Of a stretch of DNA of 64,000 nt, positions 52,507 through 61,865 are shown piece after piece. Source of the DNA: CAYYKD01 sp964471825 (GTDB lineage Bacteria; Spirochaetota; GWE2-31-10; CAYYKD01); contig CAYYKD010000018.1 of the NCBI GenBank assembly GCA_964471825.1, positions 1-64,000 on the forward strand, given 5' to 3'. Each line of letters starts with the position of its first letter. Position 1 is the stretch's first letter. The notes under the pieces were generated by a model. It saw nothing but the letters and a program-made list of their open reading frames with translations, had not been told where the DNA came from and searched no databases. The translations under genes were made by a program, and so were the position numbers.

Positions 52507-53850
52507 ATGAATAAATATGTAGCATCAGTACTTGATAATTTATCAAAAAAGTACTACTGGGAAAAAGAGTTCTTGCAGGCAGCAAAAGAGGTGTTAGAAT
52601 CACTTAGTGGAGTGATCGAAAGAGAACCAAAGTATCAAAAACACAATATTTTGGAGAGAATCGTAGAACCTGAGAGAGTAATTTCTTTTAGAGTGCCATG
52701 GCTGGATGATAAAGGTGAAGTAAAAGTAAACACAGGGTACAGAGTACAATTTAATAGTGCTATCGGACCATACAAGGGGGGAATAAGATTTCACCCATCA
52801 GTTAATCTAGGTATCCTTAAGTTTCTTGGATTTGAACAGATATTTAAGAACAGTCTAACCGGACTCCCTATGGGCGGCGGAAAAGGTGGTTCTGATTTTG
52901 ACCCAAAGGGTAAATCAGACAATGAAGTTATGAAATTCTGTCAGAGCTTTATGACTGAATTATTTAGACATATTGGACAATTCTCAGATGTTCCTGCCGG
53001 TGATATCGGAGTTGGCGGAAGAGAGATAGGCTATATGTATGGTCAATACAAGAGACTTGCTAACGAATTTACAGGCGTCTTAACCGGTAAAGGTATTAAT
53101 TGGGGTGGAAGTCTTATCAGACCGGAAGCAACCGGTTATGGTTGTGTATATTTTGCTGAAGAGATGTTCAAAACCAAGAATGATTCGTTCAAAGGTAAAA
53201 AAGTTCTAGTATCAGGGTCAGGAAATGTTGCTCAGTTTGCAGTTCAAAAAGTAAATGATCTTGGTGGCAAGGTTATTTCATTGTCAGACTCAGAGGGATC
53301 AATAATTGATGAAGATGGAATATCCGGAGAAAAATTTGAGTTTGTTATGGATCTTAAGAATAACAGACGAGGCAGAATTAAAGAATACGCAGATAAATTT
53401 AAAGTAAAATATTTTGAAGGAAAGCGACCATGGGGTCTTGCTAAGGCTGAAGTCGCTCTTCCATGTGCAACACAGAACGAGCTCAATCTCGATGAGGCAA
53501 AGGCTCTAGTTTCGAATGGCTGTACAGTTGTTGCTGAAGGTGCAAATATGCCGACAGAACCTAATGCAGTTGAATATCTAATTGAAAACAAGGTTCTCTT
53601 TGGACCTGGAAAAGCTGCTAATGCAGGTGGAGTTGCGACCTCAGGACTGGAAATGTCTCAGAACTCAATGAGACTTGCATGGTCAAGAGAAGAAGTTGAT
53701 CAAAAACTTCACAATATTATGATCAATATTCATAAGGCTGCATTTGAAGCTTCTAAAGAATATGGCACACCGGGCAACTATGTAAATGGTGCAAATATTG
53801 CAGGATTTAGAAAAGTTGCTAACGCAATGATTGATCACGGAGTTATCTAA
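52507..53850 (+). CDS. gdhA: Glutamate dehydrogenase (hexameric, NADP type)
   Basis: 447 residues. Interconverts 2-oxoglutarate plus ammonia and glutamate. Motifs: IGPYKGGIRFHPSVN, GLPMGGGKGGSDFDPKGKSD with catalytic Lys, PAGDIGVGGREIGYMYG, the dinucleotide-binding VSGSGNVAQFAVQK and GPGKAANAGGVATSG. The Ser at the end of the second strand (SDSEG) favours NADP, but this is weak evidence. SD GGAG is nine bases from the ATG. Confidence 0.96.
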   Translation: MNKYVASVLDNLSKKYYWEKEFLQAAKEVLESLSGVIEREPKYQKHNILERIVEPERVISFRVPWLDDKGEVKVNTGYRVQFNSAIGPYKGGIRFHPSVNLGILKFLGFEQIFKNSLTGLPMGGGKGGSDFDPKGKSDNEVMKFCQSFMTELFRHIGQFSDVPAGDIGVGGREIGYMYGQYKRLANEFTGVLTGKGINWGGSLIRPEATGYGCVYFAEEMFKTKNDSFKGKKVLVSGSGNVAQFAVQKVNDLGGKVISLSDSEGSIIDEDGISGEKFEFVMDLKNNRRGRIKEYADKFKVKYFEGKRPWGLAKAEVALPCATQNELNLDEAKALVSNGCTVVAEGANMPTEPNAVEYLIENKVLFGPGKAANAGGVATSGLEMSQNSMRLAWSREEVDQKLHNIMINIHKAAFEASKEYGTPGNYVNGANIAGFRKVANAMIDHGVI

Positions 53851-53855
53851 GCAAA

Positions 53856-54482
53856 TTGAGATCAAAAAATGCAAAGTTTTTTGACGACATACCGCTTGAG
53901 CTTCCATTAAGAAAGATTTTATCCAGATTAGGGTTTAACTTTACAAATACAGTTGTAGATAAGCCTGAAATGGATAAAATCCTTTCATTAATTAAGGACG
54001 CCTTCTTTACCTGTAAAATATCAGGCGGATACAGAAGTCTTAGAATAATAAATAAAACCAGAGACTCTATATTATTTGAAAATGATCATCTGATAAAATC
54101 AGCAGGAATTACAGGTCTATTAAAAGATAGTAATGAGGTTCTATTCTTATTTGCTACAGCAGGAGTTGAGATTGTGAATCATCGGGACAATCTTATAAAA
54201 AATGATGATCTAAAAACCGCGGTTATCTATGATGCTGTCGGCTCTGAAGCTGCAGACGGTGGTCTATCCTGGATTCACAAGCACATTTCCAATCAATTGA
54301 TAAAAGAGACGGGCATAGTTACAGAACGCCGATTTTCACCGGGTTACGGAGATCTAACCATGGATACACAAAAATTTATCTATGAATTACTCGAAATGAA
54401 CAGATATCATATAGTATTATCAGAAAACTATATATTTAGTCCGGAAAAAACCGTATCAGCAATTGCAGGGATTACAATTTAA
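53856..54482 (+). CDS. Stand-alone B12-dependent methionine synthase activation-like protein
   Basis: 208 residues. The C-terminal part reads TERRFSPGYGDLTMDTQKFI, then ILSE..FSPEKTVSAIAGI, the AdoMet-binding RxxPGYG and closing motif of the MetH reactivation domain; DAVGSEAADGG in the middle also fits. Such separate proteins reactivate cobalamin enzymes or accompany split MetH. No metH is in the window. TTG start five bases after gdhA, without a good SD; it is probably read through from gdhA. Converges on and overlaps the next gene by 11 bases. Confidence 0.8.
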   Translation: MRSKNAKFFDDIPLELPLRKILSRLGFNFTNTVVDKPEMDKILSLIKDAFFTCKISGGYRSLRIINKTRDSILFENDHLIKSAGITGLLKDSNEVLFLFATAGVEIVNHRDNLIKNDDLKTAVIYDAVGSEAADGGLSWIHKHISNQLIKETGIVTERRFSPGYGDLTMDTQKFIYELLEMNRYHIVLSENYIFSPEKTVSAIAGITI

Positions 54483-55731
54483 TGCCAACAATCTTTATCT
54501 CGGCAGGTTTTAAACTAAAAATATTGTTGATTACCTGTCTAGGCGTTTCTGATGGGAAAATTTCATAAACATCTTTATTGGAGAATATCTTATCCATATT
54601 ATATATCTCAACTGAGGCATCGATATCAGAAGACTTATTAACCAAGATTAATATTGACTCGTTTTCTGAAACCTTCAGTAATGATAAAACACCCTCATTA
54701 TTTGAATTATGAGGTATTTCAATTTTACTCTCAAAAGATAGTAAGTAATTTGACCTCTTTATGCCAAGAATCCTCTTTACATTCTCTCGAAAATCAAAAC
54801 CTGTTACCTCTCTGTCCTCCGGTGTTGTAGTAATAGTATTGAGATCCCTTGAATAACCATACTCAAAACCTGATGTCATTAGAAAACCGCCTGAAAAAAC
54901 AGCTGCAAAGTAGAGTTTCCTCAGATACTCTACAATCATCTTTGTGTCTTTTAAATGGTATCTGCTTGTATCATGATTACCGGGAAATGAAATTGAAGGA
55001 GAGTAAAGTCTAGTCATCTCATACTGCTCAAGACACCATGATTCATTATAATCCCACCACTTTGATGAATTATATATATAATCAAACCCTGTCTTTGCAA
55101 GAGACTGTATATGAACCGGTGTGCAGCCTAGCGTCTCACCTATAAAGAGTATATCTGAAAAACTTTTCTTTATCTCATTAATTAGAAAATCCCATAACTC
55201 ATTGGGCATTCTATATGCAGATTCAAATCTAAATCCATCAACACCCTTCTCAATATAGAATAAAAGAATAGACTTTATATAGTTCCACAGATTTAATCTA
55301 TCATCACAATCATAGTTTATCAATGCAAGGTTATTTTTAGAAATGTAATTACCCGATATCCACGAACTTGGATGAGTAAAATGTCCATTTTCCTCTCTGT
55401 AAAACCATTGCGGATTATTTTTTACTATCTCGGATTCTATCGAGACGCAGGAGAGAGTCAGATCAAATATTACCTTTAACTTATTTTGGTGGGCTTTGTC
55501 TATGAATAAATCAAGTTGATCAAAATACGGGGTGTCTGCATCAAAGAAAATTTCATTCAGACTGAAATAGTCAGAAATTGCATACAGACACCCGGTTGAA
55601 TCGGTCCTGTAAAGATTATTTACGAAGACCGAATTAAATCCCATATCTACAATATCATCTAATAGATCAATCCATTCTAAAGGAGATCTATAGAGTCTGG
55701 GAAAAATGTTATAAATCATTAGTGGTTTCAT
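54472..55731 (-). CDS. GH13-like (alpha-amylase family) protein with altered catalytic residue
   Basis: 419 residues, no signal peptide, (beta/alpha)8 barrel plus a C-terminal beta domain. The course is nearest to GlgE-type maltosyltransferases: DLTLSCVS (region I) and NNPQWFYREENGHF. Region II reads GFRFESAYRMP, so the residue expected to be the nucleophile Asp is E170. The acid/base Glu (E199 in FIGETLG) and region IV NHD (D254 in FPGNHDTSRYH) are kept. It may be inactive on normal glucans or have another role. ATG 55731 is preferred over TTG two codons earlier. Monocistronic by context. Confidence 0.75.
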   Translation of the reverse strand: MKPLMIYNIFPRLYRSPLEWIDLLDDIVDMGFNSVFVNNLYRTDSTGCLYAISDYFSLNEIFFDADTPYFDQLDLFIDKAHQNKLKVIFDLTLSCVSIESEIVKNNPQWFYREENGHFTHPSSWISGNYISKNNLALINYDCDDRLNLWNYIKSILLFYIEKGVDGFRFESAYRMPNELWDFLINEIKKSFSDILFIGETLGCTPVHIQSLAKTGFDYIYNSSKWWDYNESWCLEQYEMTRLYSPSISFPGNHDTSRYHLKDTKMIVEYLRKLYFAAVFSGGFLMTSGFEYGYSRDLNTITTTPEDREVTGFDFRENVKRILGIKRSNYLLSFESKIEIPHNSNNEGVLSLLKVSENESILILVNKSSDIDASVEIYNMDKIFSNKDVYEIFPSETPRQVINNIFSLKPAEIKIVGIKL

Positions 55732-55813
55732 TAACAATATTATCCGATAAAATTAACTAAAATGCAACACTAATTTAACAAAACTCAAACAAAACTTTTT
55801 AACCTGATATTTC

Positions 55814-58003
55814 CTAGTGTCCTGATATCTCATACTGTGCACTTGCAAGCCTAGCTATTGGAACCCTAAAAGGTGAACAGGATACATAATCCATACCGAG
55901 TTTTGCACAATATTTTACGGTTATCGGTTCACCTCCATGCTCTCCGCATATACCGATCTCAAGATCCTTATTTGTCATCTTACCTTTCTGTATAGCCATC
56001 TCCATTAAAAGACCTACACCGCTCTGATCAAGAACAACAAATGGATCATACTCATAGATCCCCTTCTCCACATAGGCACCTAGAAACTTGCCAGAATCAT
56101 CTCTTGAAAAACCACAGGTCATCTGAGTAAGATCGTTAGTTCCAAAAGAGAAGAAATCCGCTTCCCGTGCAACCTCATCAGCAGTAATCGCTGCTCTGGG
56201 AACCTCAATCATAGTTCCAAGCATTATATCAATTTTTACACCTGCACTATCCAACATGCTATCGATCAATTTCCTTGCGTTCCTTCTTAGAACAGCAAGT
56301 TCTTCAACCTTACCAATTAATGGAAACATAATCTCAGGTATTACCTTTATCCCTTCTTTCTTAACTAAAATCGCTGCCTTAGTTATCGCCCTAATCTGCA
56401 TCTCTGCTATCTCAGGATAAACAATTGTAAGACGAGCCCCTCTAAATCCCAACATAGGATTAAACTCATGCAACTCCTGCAACTTCCTAATAATTACAGA
56501 ATGTTCTACACCCAGAGATGTTGCAAGCTCTTTCTGCTCTCTCTCCTCATGCGGTAAAAACTCATGAAGTGGCGGATCAATTAACCTGATAACAACAGGA
56601 CAATTATTCATTGCTCTAAATATCTCTATGAAGTCTTGAACCTGATATGGCTCGATCTCATTTAACGCTGATATTCTTTCACTCTCTGTCTCCGCAACAA
56701 TCATCTTTCTTACAGATAATATCCTGTTCTCACCAAAAAACATATGCTCTGTACGACAAAGGCCGATCCCAACAGCTCCAAGCTCTCTTGCAAGCTCTGC
56801 ATCTCTTGGTGTATCAGCGTTTGCCCTAACCTTCATCCTGGAGTACTGGCCAACCCATTCCATAAATTCCTTAAAATCTCCGGTTAACTTTGGTTCCTCT
56901 GTTAATAATCGCTCCTTGATAACTTCACCTGTAGACCCGTCAAGAGAAAACCACTCACCATCTTTTATCACTAGCCCATTTTTAGTAGTCATCTTTCCTG
57001 CTCTATAATCAATATTTAATGTTCCACAGCCTGCCACACATGGTTTTCCCATCTGTCTTGCAACTACAGCCGCATGACTTGTAGCTCCACCTCTCGCAGT
57101 CAAGATCCCCTCTGCGGCATTCATTCCCTTGATATCTTCAGGAGATGTTTCGATTCGTACAAGGATAACCTTCTCACCTAAGGCACCTCGTCTTTCCGCT
57201 TCATCAGCACTAAAGACTGCCATTCCAACTGCAGCTCCGGGTGATGCATTTAATCCCTTTGCAAGCACGGTCTTTTTCTGACCCGGTTTAAATGCCGGAT
57301 GGAGAAGTTGATCCAGTTGTTTAGGTTCTATTCTTGATATCGCTGTTTTTTTATCAATCTTGCCCTCTTTTACCAGGTCGGTCGCTATCTTAAGAGCGGC
57401 AAAACCTGTTCTCTTGCCATTTCTAGTTTGAAGCATATAGAGTTTGCCATTCTGTATCGTAAACTCCATATCCTGCATATCCCTATAATGCTTTTCAAGT
57501 TTCTCTCTAACCTCGGTCAATTCTTTATAGCATTGAGGCATTAACTCCTCAAGGGATGGAAAATTTTTAACTCTCTCTGACTCTGAAATAGAGTTGTTTT
57601 CAGCCCACTGCTTTGACTCCTTTAGACTCATCTTCTGAGGTGTTCTTATGCCGGCAACCACATCCTCGCCCTGTGCGTTTATTAGAAACTCACCATAGAA
57701 TTCATTAACGCCGTCTGATGGATTTCTAGAAAAACAAACACCTGTTGCAGAATCACTACCCATATTACCAAAGACCATAGACTGTACATTCACAGCAGTT
57801 CCAACTATCCCCTTAATATCATTAATTCTTCGATATGCTATAGCCCTCTCATTCATCCATGAACCAAAAACAGCATCTACTGCTTTCCATAACTGATCTA
57901 TCGGGTCATCAGGAAACTCATACCCCTTTTTCTCTTTAAAAAGTTCTCTATACAACTTAACGAGCTTTTTTAGATCATTCTCATCAAGCTCCGTATCATT
58001 CTT
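55814..58003 (-). CDS. ppdK: Pyruvate, phosphate dikinase, C-terminal part
   Basis: From KNDTELDENDLKKLVKLYRE after the gap to the stop. It contains the rest of the ATP-grasp domain (SMVFGNMGSDSATGVCFSRNP, DMEFTIQNGKLYMLQTRNGK), the phospho-histidine domain (ILTARGGATSHAAVVARQMG, catalytic His) and the PEP/pyruvate barrel (IGLCRTEHMFF, GTMIEVPRAA, SFGTNDLTQMT, ICGEHGGEP with the catalytic Cys). Converts PEP, AMP and PPi to pyruvate, ATP and Pi, or the reverse, typical of anaerobic glycolysis. Confidence 0.96.
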   Translation of the reverse strand, partial: KNDTELDENDLKKLVKLYRELFKEKKGYEFPDDPIDQLWKAVDAVFGSWMNERAIAYRRINDIKGIVGTAVNVQSMVFGNMGSDSATGVCFSRNPSDGVNEFYGEFLINAQGEDVVAGIRTPQKMSLKESKQWAENNSISESERVKNFPSLEELMPQCYKELTEVREKLEKHYRDMQDMEFTIQNGKLYMLQTRNGKRTGFAALKIATDLVKEGKIDKKTAISRIEPKQLDQLLHPAFKPGQKKTVLAKGLNASPGAAVGMAVFSADEAERRGALGEKVILVRIETSPEDIKGMNAAEGILTARGGATSHAAVVARQMGKPCVAGCGTLNIDYRAGKMTTKNGLVIKDGEWFSLDGSTGEVIKERLLTEEPKLTGDFKEFMEWVGQYSRMKVRANADTPRDAELARELGAVGIGLCRTEHMFFGENRILSVRKMIVAETESERISALNEIEPYQVQDFIEIFRAMNNCPVVIRLIDPPLHEFLPHEEREQKELATSLGVEHSVIIRKLQELHEFNPMLGFRGARLTIVYPEIAEMQIRAITKAAILVKKEGIKVIPEIMFPLIGKVEELAVLRRNARKLIDSMLDSAGVKIDIMLGTMIEVPRAAITADEVAREADFFSFGTNDLTQMTCGFSRDDSGKFLGAYVEKGIYEYDPFVVLDQSGVGLLMEMAIQKGKMTNKDLEIGICGEHGGEPITVKYCAKLGMDYVSCSPFRVPIARLASAQYEISGH

Positions 58004-58013
58004 NNNNNNNNNN
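58004..58013. other. Assembly gap (10 N) inside ppdK
   Basis: Sits between DDFERIL and KNDTELDE; both sides are clean ppdK sequence, so little is missing. Confidence 0.95.
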
Positions 58014-58494
58014 CAAGAATTCTTTCAAAATCATCATGGGAAATTCCAAGTGCAACTGAGGAAAACATCTGTATAAACCGTCTATAAGAATCCCAAGCAA
58101 AACGAGGATTGCCTGTTTTCTTGATTATTCCCTCTACAACTTGCATATTAATACCAAGGTTCAATATAGTATCCATCATTCCCGGCATACTCACGGCAGC
58201 ACCACTCCTAACAGAAAAAAGAAGCGGATTCTCAGGATCGCCAAATTTCATACCGGTAGTAGCCTCTGTTTTTTTGAGATTCTCGGTAACCTCATCCTTT
58301 AGTCTGGCAGGATAGGTATTTCTATTTTTATAGAAATAATCACATACTTGAGCACTAATTGTAAAACCGGGAGGAACAGGAATACCGAGATTTGTCATCT
58401 CTGCAAGATTTGCGCCTTTACCCCCCAACTCATTTTTCATCTCCTTTGTACCATCTGCTTTGCCTTTTCCAAAGAAATATACCATTTTATCCAT
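58014..58494 (-). CDS. ppdK: Pyruvate, phosphate dikinase, N-terminal part
   Basis: 160 residues of the nucleotide-binding domain: ELGGKGANLAEMTNLGIPVPPGF, LLFSVRSGAAVSMPGMMDTI and FAWDSYRRFIQMFSSVALG. With the C-terminal part the length is about 880 residues, normal for the enzyme. A GGAGG SD precedes the ATG. The 138-base upstream region to the znuB-like gene holds its promoter, not clearly resolved. Confidence 0.96.
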
Positions 58495-58632
58495 AAAACC
58501 TCCGATTAATATGAGTTTACGACAGTAATAATACCGCTTAAGATTACTCTATTATAATTCTATTTTGAATTCAAGCTTTTTTAAAGTTTTATTGTAAAGA
58601 CAAAAATTAATTACAAGAGGCTAACATTTTCT

Positions 58633-59460
58633 CTATTTGACAGGCATGATTTTATTAAGTAGAAAAAAGCACAGAAAAATCACCCCATTAAGAAGCACTA
58701 TCGTTGCACCTGTCGGGGAATTGAGAAGAAAAGAGAGGATAATACCGCCTATGACAGAAAAGACCGAAATACAGATTGAGATGATTATCATTTTTTTGAA
58801 ATTGAGAGCAACCTGTAGTGAGCTTATTGCCGGAAATATAATAAGGCTAGACATTAGCATTGCACCAACTATCTTTATTCCTATGACAATTATTATAGAT
58901 TGAACGACAGCCAGGATGAGATTTATTAGTTTGATATTTACCCCTGATATATGAGCATAATCCTCATCATAGGTAAGAAGAAAAAGATCATTAAAAAATA
59001 ATACAATGATAATTATTACGATTATTGAGACGACTAAAGATATAATGACCTCTACCTGACTTATTGCCAGTATACTGCCAAATAGATAGCTATAGATATC
59101 AATGTTAAACCCCTTACTCATACTTATTATTACTACACCGCTAGAGATCCCTATTGCAGATACAAGTCCGATAGCTGAATCGCTATACATATTTGCCCGC
59201 TCACTTAACTTATTAATTAAAATTGAGGCAAAGATGACAAGAGGAATTGAGATCAGAAGTGGTGATAAACCGAGAAGTAGTGATAATGCAATTGTTGCAA
59301 AACTAACATGAGAAAGGCCATCGCTTATCAATGATTGTTTTCTCAATACAAGGAAATTACCTAAAAGAGATGAGGCAACGGCGATCAGAACACCACATAC
59401 TAACGCCCTCTGAATAAACCCATATTGAATTGCCCTATATAGTAAATTTAATAGCTCCAT
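58633..59460 (-). CDS. znuB: Metal ABC transporter permease (ABC-3 family, ZnuB/MntB type)
   Basis: 275 residues with about eight hydrophobic helices. Family features: GVLIAVASSLLGNFLVLRKQ, SLISDGLSHVSFATIALSLLLG with the conserved SHxxFAG-like region, and IVGAMLMSSLIIFPAISSLQ. Probably imports Zn or Mn. It begins one base after the ATPase gene stop. No substrate-binding protein gene is in the window. ATG 59460 is chosen over an upstream in-frame start that overlaps the ATPase gene by 44 bases. Confidence 0.9.
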   Translation of the reverse strand: MELLNLLYRAIQYGFIQRALVCGVLIAVASSLLGNFLVLRKQSLISDGLSHVSFATIALSLLLGLSPLLISIPLVIFASILINKLSERANMYSDSAIGLVSAIGISSGVVIISMSKGFNIDIYSYLFGSILAISQVEVIISLVVSIIVIIIIVLFFNDLFLLTYDEDYAHISGVNIKLINLILAVVQSIIIVIGIKIVGAMLMSSLIIFPAISSLQVALNFKKMIIISICISVFSVIGGIILSFLLNSPTGATIVLLNGVIFLCFFLLNKIMPVK

Positions 59461-59461
59461 A

Positions 59462-60184
59462 TTAATTATGCCTCTGACAAATAAAATGCTGGGATACATC
59501 CCCAAAATAGTTTGTCATATCAGGAGATTTACAAAACTCATCAAATGTGCCGAAAAACACAAGCTTTCTATCAATATAGAGGATTTTTTTTGCAAATTTA
59601 CCAACGGATCCAATATCATGTGATATTAATACTATAGTAATATCCTCTCTCTCATTTAACTCTCTAATAGTTCTGTAAAAACCATCCCTTGAAACAGGAT
59701 CTAACGCTGTGGCCGGTTCATCAAGAAATAGAATCTCTGGTTCACTTATTAGAGCTCTTGCCATTAAAACCTTCTGAAGCTCACCACCCGATAACTTGCC
59801 AATCAACTTGTCTGATAGATCACCCAAACCAAGTTTATTTATTACCAGACTTACTTTCCCATTATCAGATCTCTGATATATCTTAGGAAACCTCTTGCCT
59901 ATAAGGAGACCGCTCTTTATTACCTCTCTTACACTGGCCGGAAACTTTGAGTCATCTAACGAAACCTTTTGTTGTAGATAGCCGATTTTTTTGGTATTAA
60001 ATTTAATGTTACCGCTATAGATATCAGTTAAACCTAAGATTGATTTAATAAGAGTAGTTTTTCCGGCTCCATTTGGGCCGACTATAGCTATATAGTCCCC
60101 TTTTTGAATAGAAAATGAAACATCTCTTAAAACTTCATAGGACTGATATTTTACAATTAAATTCTCGACGCTCATTATCTGCAT
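59462..60184 (-). CDS. znuC: Metal ABC transporter ATP-binding protein (ZnuC/MntA type)
   Basis: 240 residues. Walker A GPNGAGKTTLIKS, signature LSGGELQKVLMARAL, Walker B EILFLDEPATALD and switch His in VLISHDIGSV. ABC subfamily paired with ABC-3 permeases. The start is uncertain: GTG 60199, ATG 60184 or ATG 60175 (MSVENLIVKY); AAGGTG upstream favours one of the first two. Forms the transporter with the permease directly downstream. Confidence 0.92.
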   Translation of the reverse strand: MQIMSVENLIVKYQSYEVLRDVSFSIQKGDYIAIVGPNGAGKTTLIKSILGLTDIYSGNIKFNTKKIGYLQQKVSLDDSKFPASVREVIKSGLLIGKRFPKIYQRSDNGKVSLVINKLGLGDLSDKLIGKLSGGELQKVLMARALISEPEILFLDEPATALDPVSRDGFYRTIRELNEREDITIVLISHDIGSVGKFAKKILYIDRKLVFFGTFDEFCKSPDMTNYFGDVSQHFICQRHN

Positions 60185-60348
60185 AATTTTTATCTTCACC
60201 TTATAAAAACAAACATCCGCTTATGAAAGTATAAACGGATGAAATGTAGATTAATAGATATCCAATAAAAAGTCAAGCATTTAATAATATGAAACTGTGT
60301 CTTCTTGTTTCTTGTTGTTTATCAAAGAAATAATTTACATGAAAAACT

Positions 60349-61291
60349 TTATAGACCTATGTCCCCGAATGTCCCCATATTATTCATCATAGATGTTGCT
60401 GCATCAATAATACTGAATGCCAATGCACAGCCTGTCCCCTCACCAAGTCTCATATGCATATGTAGCATAGGTTCCTTACCGAGAATCTCATTTATCAGCT
60501 TTCCACCCGGCTCATCAGTTATGTGTGATGCGATCATGTAATCCTTTGCCTCAGGCTTCATCTTCATAGCTACAAGAGCTGCAATCCCGGATATAAAACC
60601 ATCTATAACAACAGGCACTCGATTTGAAGCAGCACAAAGATAAACACCAACCAGACCGGCAATATCAAAACCTCCGACCTTACTAAGTACATCAATGGGG
60701 TCATTTATATCAGGCCTATTAAACTCAACCCCTTTTCTAATTACATCTTTTTTGTGGTTTAAGGCGTCGTCTGTAAGTCCTGCTCCCCTTCCAACAACAA
60801 TATCAAGACTTGCATTGGTAAACGCATAAAGTATGGCACTACTTGTTGTAGTATTGCCTATACCAACCTCACCTGTTCCTATAAGATTAACACCGCTATC
60901 AAATAACTTCTGTGACTCCTCAATTCCGATTTCAATAGCCCTTACTACCTCTTCACGCGACATTGAAGGCCCCTTAGTAAAATTATTGGTAACAGGTCGA
61001 ATTTTTCGATTTATAATCCCCGCTGATTTTACATCATTCTTTAAACCCAGATCAACAACAACCAATTTCGAATTAACATTCTTTGCAAGAACTGCAACAC
61101 CTGACAATCCTGTAACCATAGTCTCTGCAACAAGTGTACTGATCTCCTGTGGAAAGGAAGCAATTCCTTCATCAAATACTCCATTATCAGAGCAGAATGC
61201 AATGATTGCCTTGCTGTCAACCGAGTTTTTAGTCTTTCCAGTGATTCCTGACANNNNNNNNNNTCATGATTGTTCTGTTAAGTAATTCCAT
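60349..61291 (-). CDS. cobT: Nicotinate-nucleotide--dimethylbenzimidazole phosphoribosyltransferase (gap-split)
   Basis: Activates the lower ligand of cobalamin as its ribazole phosphate. Main part 60349-61253: IIAFCSDNGVFDEGIASFPQ, GTGEVGIGNTTTSSAILYA (signature GxxGIGNTT), GFDIAGLVGVYLCAA, VVIDGFISGIAAL and LHMHMRLGEGTGCALA. A ten-N gap (61254-61263) separates it from the start MELLNRTIM (61264-61291), which follows a GGGG SD. The usual protein is about 350 residues; some 40 near the N-terminus are missing in the gap. Controlled by the cobalamin riboswitch upstream. Confidence 0.93.
61254..61263. other. Assembly gap (10 N) near the start of cobT
   Basis: Ten N separate the initiator region of cobT from the body of the gene. 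Confidence 0.95.
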
Positions 61292-61451
61292 AGATTCCCC
61301 TATTAAAGAAATTTAAAAGATAGAGGGTTTATTACAGCTGATTGGATTATAGTAATGCAGCAATGGTAAACGCCTCTCTATGTACAACTACCCAACGGGC
61401 TGTTGTAGATAAATCGGCTGCTTCCAGCTGCAGACGCATGTTTATTTTTTT
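61292..61451 (-). promoter_or_regulatory. Expression platform between the riboswitch and cobT
   Basis: About 160 bases with a CTGC...GCAG hairpin (near 61428) and a larger hairpin with TACAAC/GTTGTA arms (about 61381-61408). The cobT SD lies about 80 bases further on. No intrinsic terminator is seen. Confidence 0.5.
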
Positions 61452-61600
61452 GTATCAACGGCAGGCTTTCCGGCTTACAGATCATCCTATTTGTTGCGCC
61501 TTCCCATTTGCACAGTGGCATAAATGCAACAATAGTCCCTGCTTACGGCATCGGCTGGTATGCTCCGGAATCTCACCGGCTTTCCTTTTAACACAACATC
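61452..61600 (-). promoter_or_regulatory. Cobalamin (AdoCbl-type) riboswitch upstream of cobT
   Basis: On the minus strand the order is AAAAGGAAAGCCGGTGAGAT, TCCGGAGC, GCCACTGTGC, GGGAAGGCGC, then GTAAGCCGGAAAGCCTGCCG, the conserved blocks of the cobalamin riboswitch (GGUG..AAUCC, GCCACUG, GGGAAGG). The expression platform lies in 61292-61451, with a strong TACAAC-AGCCC-GTT-GGG-TA-GTTGTA hairpin but no U-run, so control is probably at translation. B12 should repress cobT. Confidence 0.92.
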
Positions 61601-61669
61601 TTTCCTAACATATCAAGTTATTGTGCACCATTTACTGCACCCTATATATTATTAATTACTCTTCATGTC

Positions 61670-61712
61670 AACAGATATTAAACAGATATTAAACAGATAT
61701 TAAACAGATATT
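61670..61712. repeat. 11-bp tandem repeat, about four copies
   Basis: AACAGATATTA repeats three times exactly plus 10 of 11 bases of a fourth. It lies between the cobT riboswitch promoter side and the outer-membrane gene, close to one helical turn per unit. Confidence 0.8.
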
Positions 61713-61753
61713 GCATATTTATATGAGGATATACATTAATGGGGAATCTCAAG

Positions 61754-61798
61754 AGTTGAATAACTTTATCGTGCATTTTAAAAAAAATAGTATATAAT
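61754..61798 (+). promoter_or_regulatory. Shared 14-mer site and -10 element upstream of the outer-membrane gene
   Basis: AGTTGAATAACTTT (61754-61767) is identical to the site at 15580. A consensus -10 TATAAT follows at 61793-61798, but no good -35 lies 17 bases before it, which would suit an activated promoter. Confidence 0.35.
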
Positions 61799-61865
61799 TA
61801 AACTTATTGGTTTTAGTTATCGAAAATCAATTGATATGAATAATTATTTTAAGGGGTGGAAGTTT

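Noticed and set aside
60833..61285. 150-codon plus-strand ORF across cobT and its gap
   Set aside because: Antisense to cobT and read through N bases.
61342..61608. 88-codon plus-strand ORF over the cobT leader
   Set aside because: The minus strand there carries the conserved blocks of a cobalamin riboswitch, which explains the sequence better than a protein.
61670..61712. CRISPR-like array of short repeats
   Set aside because: The 11-base units are directly adjacent with no spacers; it is a simple tandem repeat.
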